Source: Misgurnus anguillicaudatus (Eukaryota > Chordata > Actinopteri > Cypriniformes > Cobitidae). Taken from it: 64,000 nt of DNA. Below the pieces are notes generated by a model. The model was not told the origin of the DNA. It saw nothing but the letters and a program-made list of their open reading frames with translations, and searched no databases. Below, in pieces: positions 60,401 through 64,000 of this stretch. The translations under genes were made by a program, and so were the position numbers. The DNA lies in contig NC_073352.2 in assembly GCF_027580225.2 (NCBI RefSeq), forward strand, positions 5,396,501 through 5,460,500, in the 5' to 3' direction. The first letter of the stretch is position 1. Each line of letters opens with the position of its first letter.

Positions 60401-63216
60401 ATTTATGACCTAATAGTCCATTTGAAAATTTCTGTATTCTTCAGAAAAACACCAAATAACTTATGTCCCTTACCTGTCGCTGTTCAGTGCGTCTGTGTGT
60501 TCCCTCACACGCGTTCTCCAACAAAAAAGTGTTGCCGGCTAAAGTATTAAAAATTAATAATCATTTTATAATAATTTTTAAAAGTGTGTGAGGTCCGTGC
60601 ACGTTCTCCGCTAGCAACACAGAAATCCGTGGGAAAGCATTTAAAAACATTCAAAAACAGATGCTTTTGTTTAAAGCAAAGCATTTATTTACTTACCAGG
60701 CTACAGATGAAGCAGCTCTTTACGCCTTCAACGTCTCATAATTGATCTTCATTTATGTCCAAGAGACTCAATAATAATTTTTTACATTTTAATCCTTTAA
60801 TTTTAATATTTAAAATCTTTTTTGTGCTGCTGCCCATTCATGTGTGTGTCGACCCGCGTTGTCGTCCCGTTTATAGGGGCATATTACTAACGCGCTCATT
60901 AAATAACAAAAACAATATTGCGCCATAGACTTTAGAGCAGGTTTTTGTTGGTCAATGGCGTAGTCTATTATAGTTGCCTCAAAATAGCAACAAGCCAACA
61001 ATGCGCCTGAACACACCTGGGTGATTGTCACGAAAACTTGGTTTTAAAAATGTCAAGCATGAAAATGTAAAAATTGCTTAAATTTACTTTTTTTAAAAAT
61101 TTAAAAACTTTTACTTATCATTTAACACTTTTTGTAATATAATTAAAAAAATTAGTCCTAAAAAATCTCATTACCGCAACAGTCAGAAAACATCAACACT
61201 GACATATTTTCAAAATGACATGACAAACCTGAAAGAACATAATTTGGAGATTCTGCACATGCATTTAAAATCAAAGTATTATGCTTCTATTAATTAAATT
61301 AACATTTAATAAGCATCTGTTGCGGTAATGATAATCAAAATGTCGTGTAAGCATTCTGACAAGACAATATTTCAAATTAACTGTAAAAAAATGATCTTAC
61401 CTGGTAGCCATCTTGAAGTAACTGGTCCATGTGCTTGGTCACTCAAAATCAAACTTTATTAAAATTCTGTATGTGTGCTTAAACTGTTCTCAAAAAGTGT
61501 TGCGGAGGATGAGAACATCAGGCATGGACACATCATTTTCCTAAGTTTTCTTCATTATTATTATACATGAATATTCAGTAAATATTTTTTCTGTCATCTA
61601 AAGTAGTCTAGCAAAACATCCATTTATTTTTTTTCTTAATATTTTTGTGTTAATTTGATTAAATTACAACATAACGCATGTTTAAACACAGCCGGACACA
61701 TTGCGGTAATGAGAATTTCAGCAGAAAATGAGATCAAATTTACAATTATAAATTCTTATGTTGAAATCACACATTGTGCAAGGTAGAACACAGTATTGTG
61801 TTAATTCTGATGCTTTTTAATGTTACTACATTACACATTTTAAAGCTAAAATCATTAGTGCCGTGGTGTTTCAATGGTTTCGTGAGAATCACCCACCTTA
61901 TTTTCAGACCAGAACGCCCATGGGCGCAACATTAGGCGCAAATGCATTTGCTATTTAAACAAGGTGGTGCTAAACGTGAAAATGATAAAAGAGCTGGGTT
62001 AAAACTAGCAAAAGACACTTGCGTCGTGCATTGCGCTGCATAGCCAAAGCCAGCAAATTGAGTGTATTCGTCTGAATGTTTATTTGCAAATTACATGAAT
62101 TTTGCCCACGAATGATGCAAATTTCGCCCTCGAATTTCACGCATGAATGAAACGAGTTGACTCAAAGCTGCTAACTACACACGAAGATTTGCTTTATTCG
62201 CGTCTGGTGTGAACGCACAATTATGAAGATGACTTTCAGTAAGCATCACTTTGCTTTCTTTAAACGATGAATCACTTCTAAACTCTCTTGTTTTCTCAGA
62301 AAATAGGAGCTGAGCTTCAGGTCCGAGTGCAGAGTGACTTTCAGGCTCTACATAACTTCCTGCGGGTGGAGGAGGAGACCATGATGGAGGATTTAAGGAG
62401 AGACCAGGAGGAAATGCTGCAGGGTCTGGAGCGACATCTGGAGGTCTTACAGGTGGCCATCAGGGACGTGGAACAGAACATCAACACGCTACGACAGACT
62501 GCCAACAGCGCAGACCAATCTGTGCTCATAGAGGTGATTGACTGTTTCCATTTATAGTGCCGCTGCCATACGTACACATGTCACAGAGCTTTTCATATGA
62601 TGTGAAAAATATGGATGTCACAAATACACCAGAGACCAGAGTGCTGTTTGTCTGCATGAGTTATTAGTGAATTGTAGCTACAGCAGCCCAGGTTTCATTT
62701 ATATTAGTACTGGAAACAAATCGATTTGAGCATGTGTTGCTAATTATCAAACAGATGGTTTATTTTACTCTGGTCTTACTTCTTCAGATGGCTTCTGTAA
62801 TGGAGTCCATACTTCATATAATAACATGTTTTATTCTACTTTCTCCCTCCACAGCTACCAGAATTGAATTCCAGGTGAGGACAGGTTCTTATACAATCCA
62901 GTTTTTTAGTGTATAGTTTTATATTTCTCTACAGTTTCTCTTATTATCATTTCTATTCATTGTACAGCAGATAAGTCAACAGCTGTTGTGCTTTATAAAA
63001 AGATGGCACAGGAGTGCGTAATAAAAATAAAAATGTGTTCTTTCTTCTTGCACTTGACATTTTTTCAATGTTTAAACCATGCCCCATATGATATGTCTGT
63101 TACTTCCAGACCACCTCTGCAAGAGCTGACTGTCAACATCAATGCTTTTAAAAGCAAATTCATCGCTCCTCTTCAATACACTATGTGGAGAAAGATGTTT
63201 CAACATTTACAGCCAG
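57491..63216 (+). CDS. TRIM-family RING/coiled-coil protein, 3' part outside the window
   Basis: A likely E3 ubiquitin ligase of the TRIM class; a TRIM105-like fish gene is my best guess. Exons: 57491-57763, 58338-58433, 62300-62533, 62855-62874, 63110-63216, all GT-AG and in phase (730 bases, 243 codons plus one base). The C3HC4 RING is at residues 16-56: C16, C19, C31, H33, C36, C39, C53, C56. Exons 2 and 3 are charged helix (KERMDKIQ, EEETMMEDLRRDQEEML), a coiled coil. The last exons (FKSKFIAPLQYTMWRKMFQHLQP) match the linker that precedes PRY-SPRY domains in TRIM proteins; that domain would lie past 64000. No B-box is encoded between RING and coiled coil. The first ATG is at 57491; frame upstream is open but has no ATG in this exon. 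Confidence 0.8.
58596..58990. repeat. fragment of the GGTGTGAAC-type DNA element in the TRIM-like gene intron
   Basis: Shares gcgcgaatgaggc, tttggcggatattcgcg and tctagtagtgacgtgatta with the element at 34735-35320, in reverse orientation. Its other end may be the piece at 62080-62222. Confidence 0.5.
59060..62040. other. large intron of the TRIM-like gene with decayed repeats
   Basis: No exon recognised. It holds decayed repeats: an inverted pair near 58995-59060 (taactttttgcactggtgc), a short duplex-forming pair near 59810-59880, and a possible element at about 61021-61900 whose ends read GATTGTCACGAAAAC and (reverse) GATTCTCACGAAACC. Flanking pieces at 60880-61020 and 61905-62040 look like parts of one older repeat. 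Confidence 0.4.
62080..62222. repeat. fragment ending CGCGTCTGGTGTGAACGCAC
   Basis: Right terminus of the same DNA-element family as 34735-35320. It ends about 75 bases upstream of the exon at 62300. Confidence 0.55.
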
Positions 63217-63614
63217 GTAATTTATCCATAAAAGCCTATTCATGGACCACAATACACTGCGTTTATAGACTTGCAGCTCACTGTGAAGTCATTTTAAATT
63301 ACAGAAATACCTTGAGGTGTCATAGCAGATGGTGTTTTTGTTGTACATGAATACTGGATCTGCATGAAAAGCCCTCCTGGTGCAGAAGAGGCTTCAGTGA
63401 TTTGTTGAAGGGCGCTGTGGGTTAGTCATGTTAGACCAGAATTAAAACGGAATATTCCACTTTCATAAAAAATATTATTTACTCACCCCCATGTCATTCG
63501 AGATGTTAAGTTAGAAAAGAAATTAAGTTTTTTGAGGAAAACATTCCAGGATTTGTTTTTCAGTGCAGCTTCAAATGGCTCTAAATGATCCCAACTGAGG
63601 CATAAATGTACCGT

Positions 63615-63900
63615 CACATGGGACAGAAGCGTTAACGCTTGACGGAAGGCTTGTCTAAAGCGTGGCCAACAGCCAATCACAGTGGCCACTACACATGCTC
63701 TGGTCTTCCATAAACGTAATTGGCTGGCTTTACCTAGGTTATTTGCGTTCTGATTGGCTAACGCACGCATTGCCGCTTGAAAAGTTGAGAAATGTTCACC
63801 TTCTGCCGCGAGCAACGCCACTGACACGCCGCCGTCGGATCCACATTTCAGTTCGGCAACGCATGACATCACCCATTAAAGCAACACTAAAGATTTTTTT
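63615..63900. repeat. diverged third copy of the 24010-24641 MITE
   Basis: Matches that repeat through cgtggccaacagccaatcac, cataaacgtaattggctggc and cagttcggcaacgcatgac. Several substitutions and a small deletion (after ttatttgcg) separate it from the two near-identical units. The open frame on the minus strand here is the repeat's translation. Confidence 0.8.
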
Positions 63901-64000
63901 TTTTACCTTAAAATAACGTTTCCAAAAAAGGTTCAGTCGTTCATCCACTCGAAACAGGGTGAACGGCACTTTCACATTCGCTTTGCAGCCCTCTATCAGC

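Overview
This is a gene-bearing, repeat-rich stretch of a teleost nuclear genome, most likely a cypriniform (carp/danio-like) fish. The evidence is vertebrate split genes with GT-AG introns, Tc1-like transposons and tRNA-derived SINE fragments of fish type, and a dense mix of short inverted-repeat DNA elements (hAT, PIF/Harbinger and TTAA-target families) typical of cyprinids. There is no prokaryotic or organellar sequence, and no viral gene was recognised.

Six protein-coding genes can be assembled exon by exon. From left to right: immt (MIC60/mitofilin, minus, 14837 to 1530, 14 coding exons, 758 codons); rnf103 (membrane RING-H2 ubiquitin ligase, minus, 23131 to 17287, 4 coding exons, 647 codons); mxd3 (MAD-family bHLH-zipper repressor, plus, 25005 to 30518, 6 exons, 199 codons); prelid1 (mitochondrial phosphatidic-acid transfer protein, minus, 36640 to 33667, 5 coding exons, 210 codons); an NPY-family receptor best matching the Y7 subtype (minus, 44858 to 43728, one coding exon, 376 codons); and a TRIM-like RING/coiled-coil gene (plus, 57491 to 63216, 3' part beyond the window). 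Reading frames and codon phases agree across all the proposed junctions. One junction, rnf103 exon 3 to 4, lacks a GT donor.

Layout: immt and rnf103 are in tandem; rnf103 and mxd3 are head to head across about 1.9 kb; mxd3 and prelid1 are tail to tail. The immt-rnf103 pair and the mxd3-prelid1-NPY receptor group lie on two different human chromosomes (2p11 and 5q), so this window spans a synteny junction. Two of the genes act in mitochondria (immt in cristae junctions, prelid1 in lipid transfer to the inner membrane), but nothing in the sequence shows shared control.

The rest is transposon-derived. The most striking feature is repeated nesting: elements inside elements, often with intact target-site duplications, at 8.6-9.4, 11.1-12.5, 19.8-22.0, 38.6-39.4, 41.3-43.6 and 54.2-56.3 kb. 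These give a relative insertion order. No new defence, toxin or biosynthetic system is evident. The items most worth a second look are the aberrant rnf103 splice donor, the B-box-less TRIM gene, the nested element stacks, and an open BED-finger frame inside a hAT copy.
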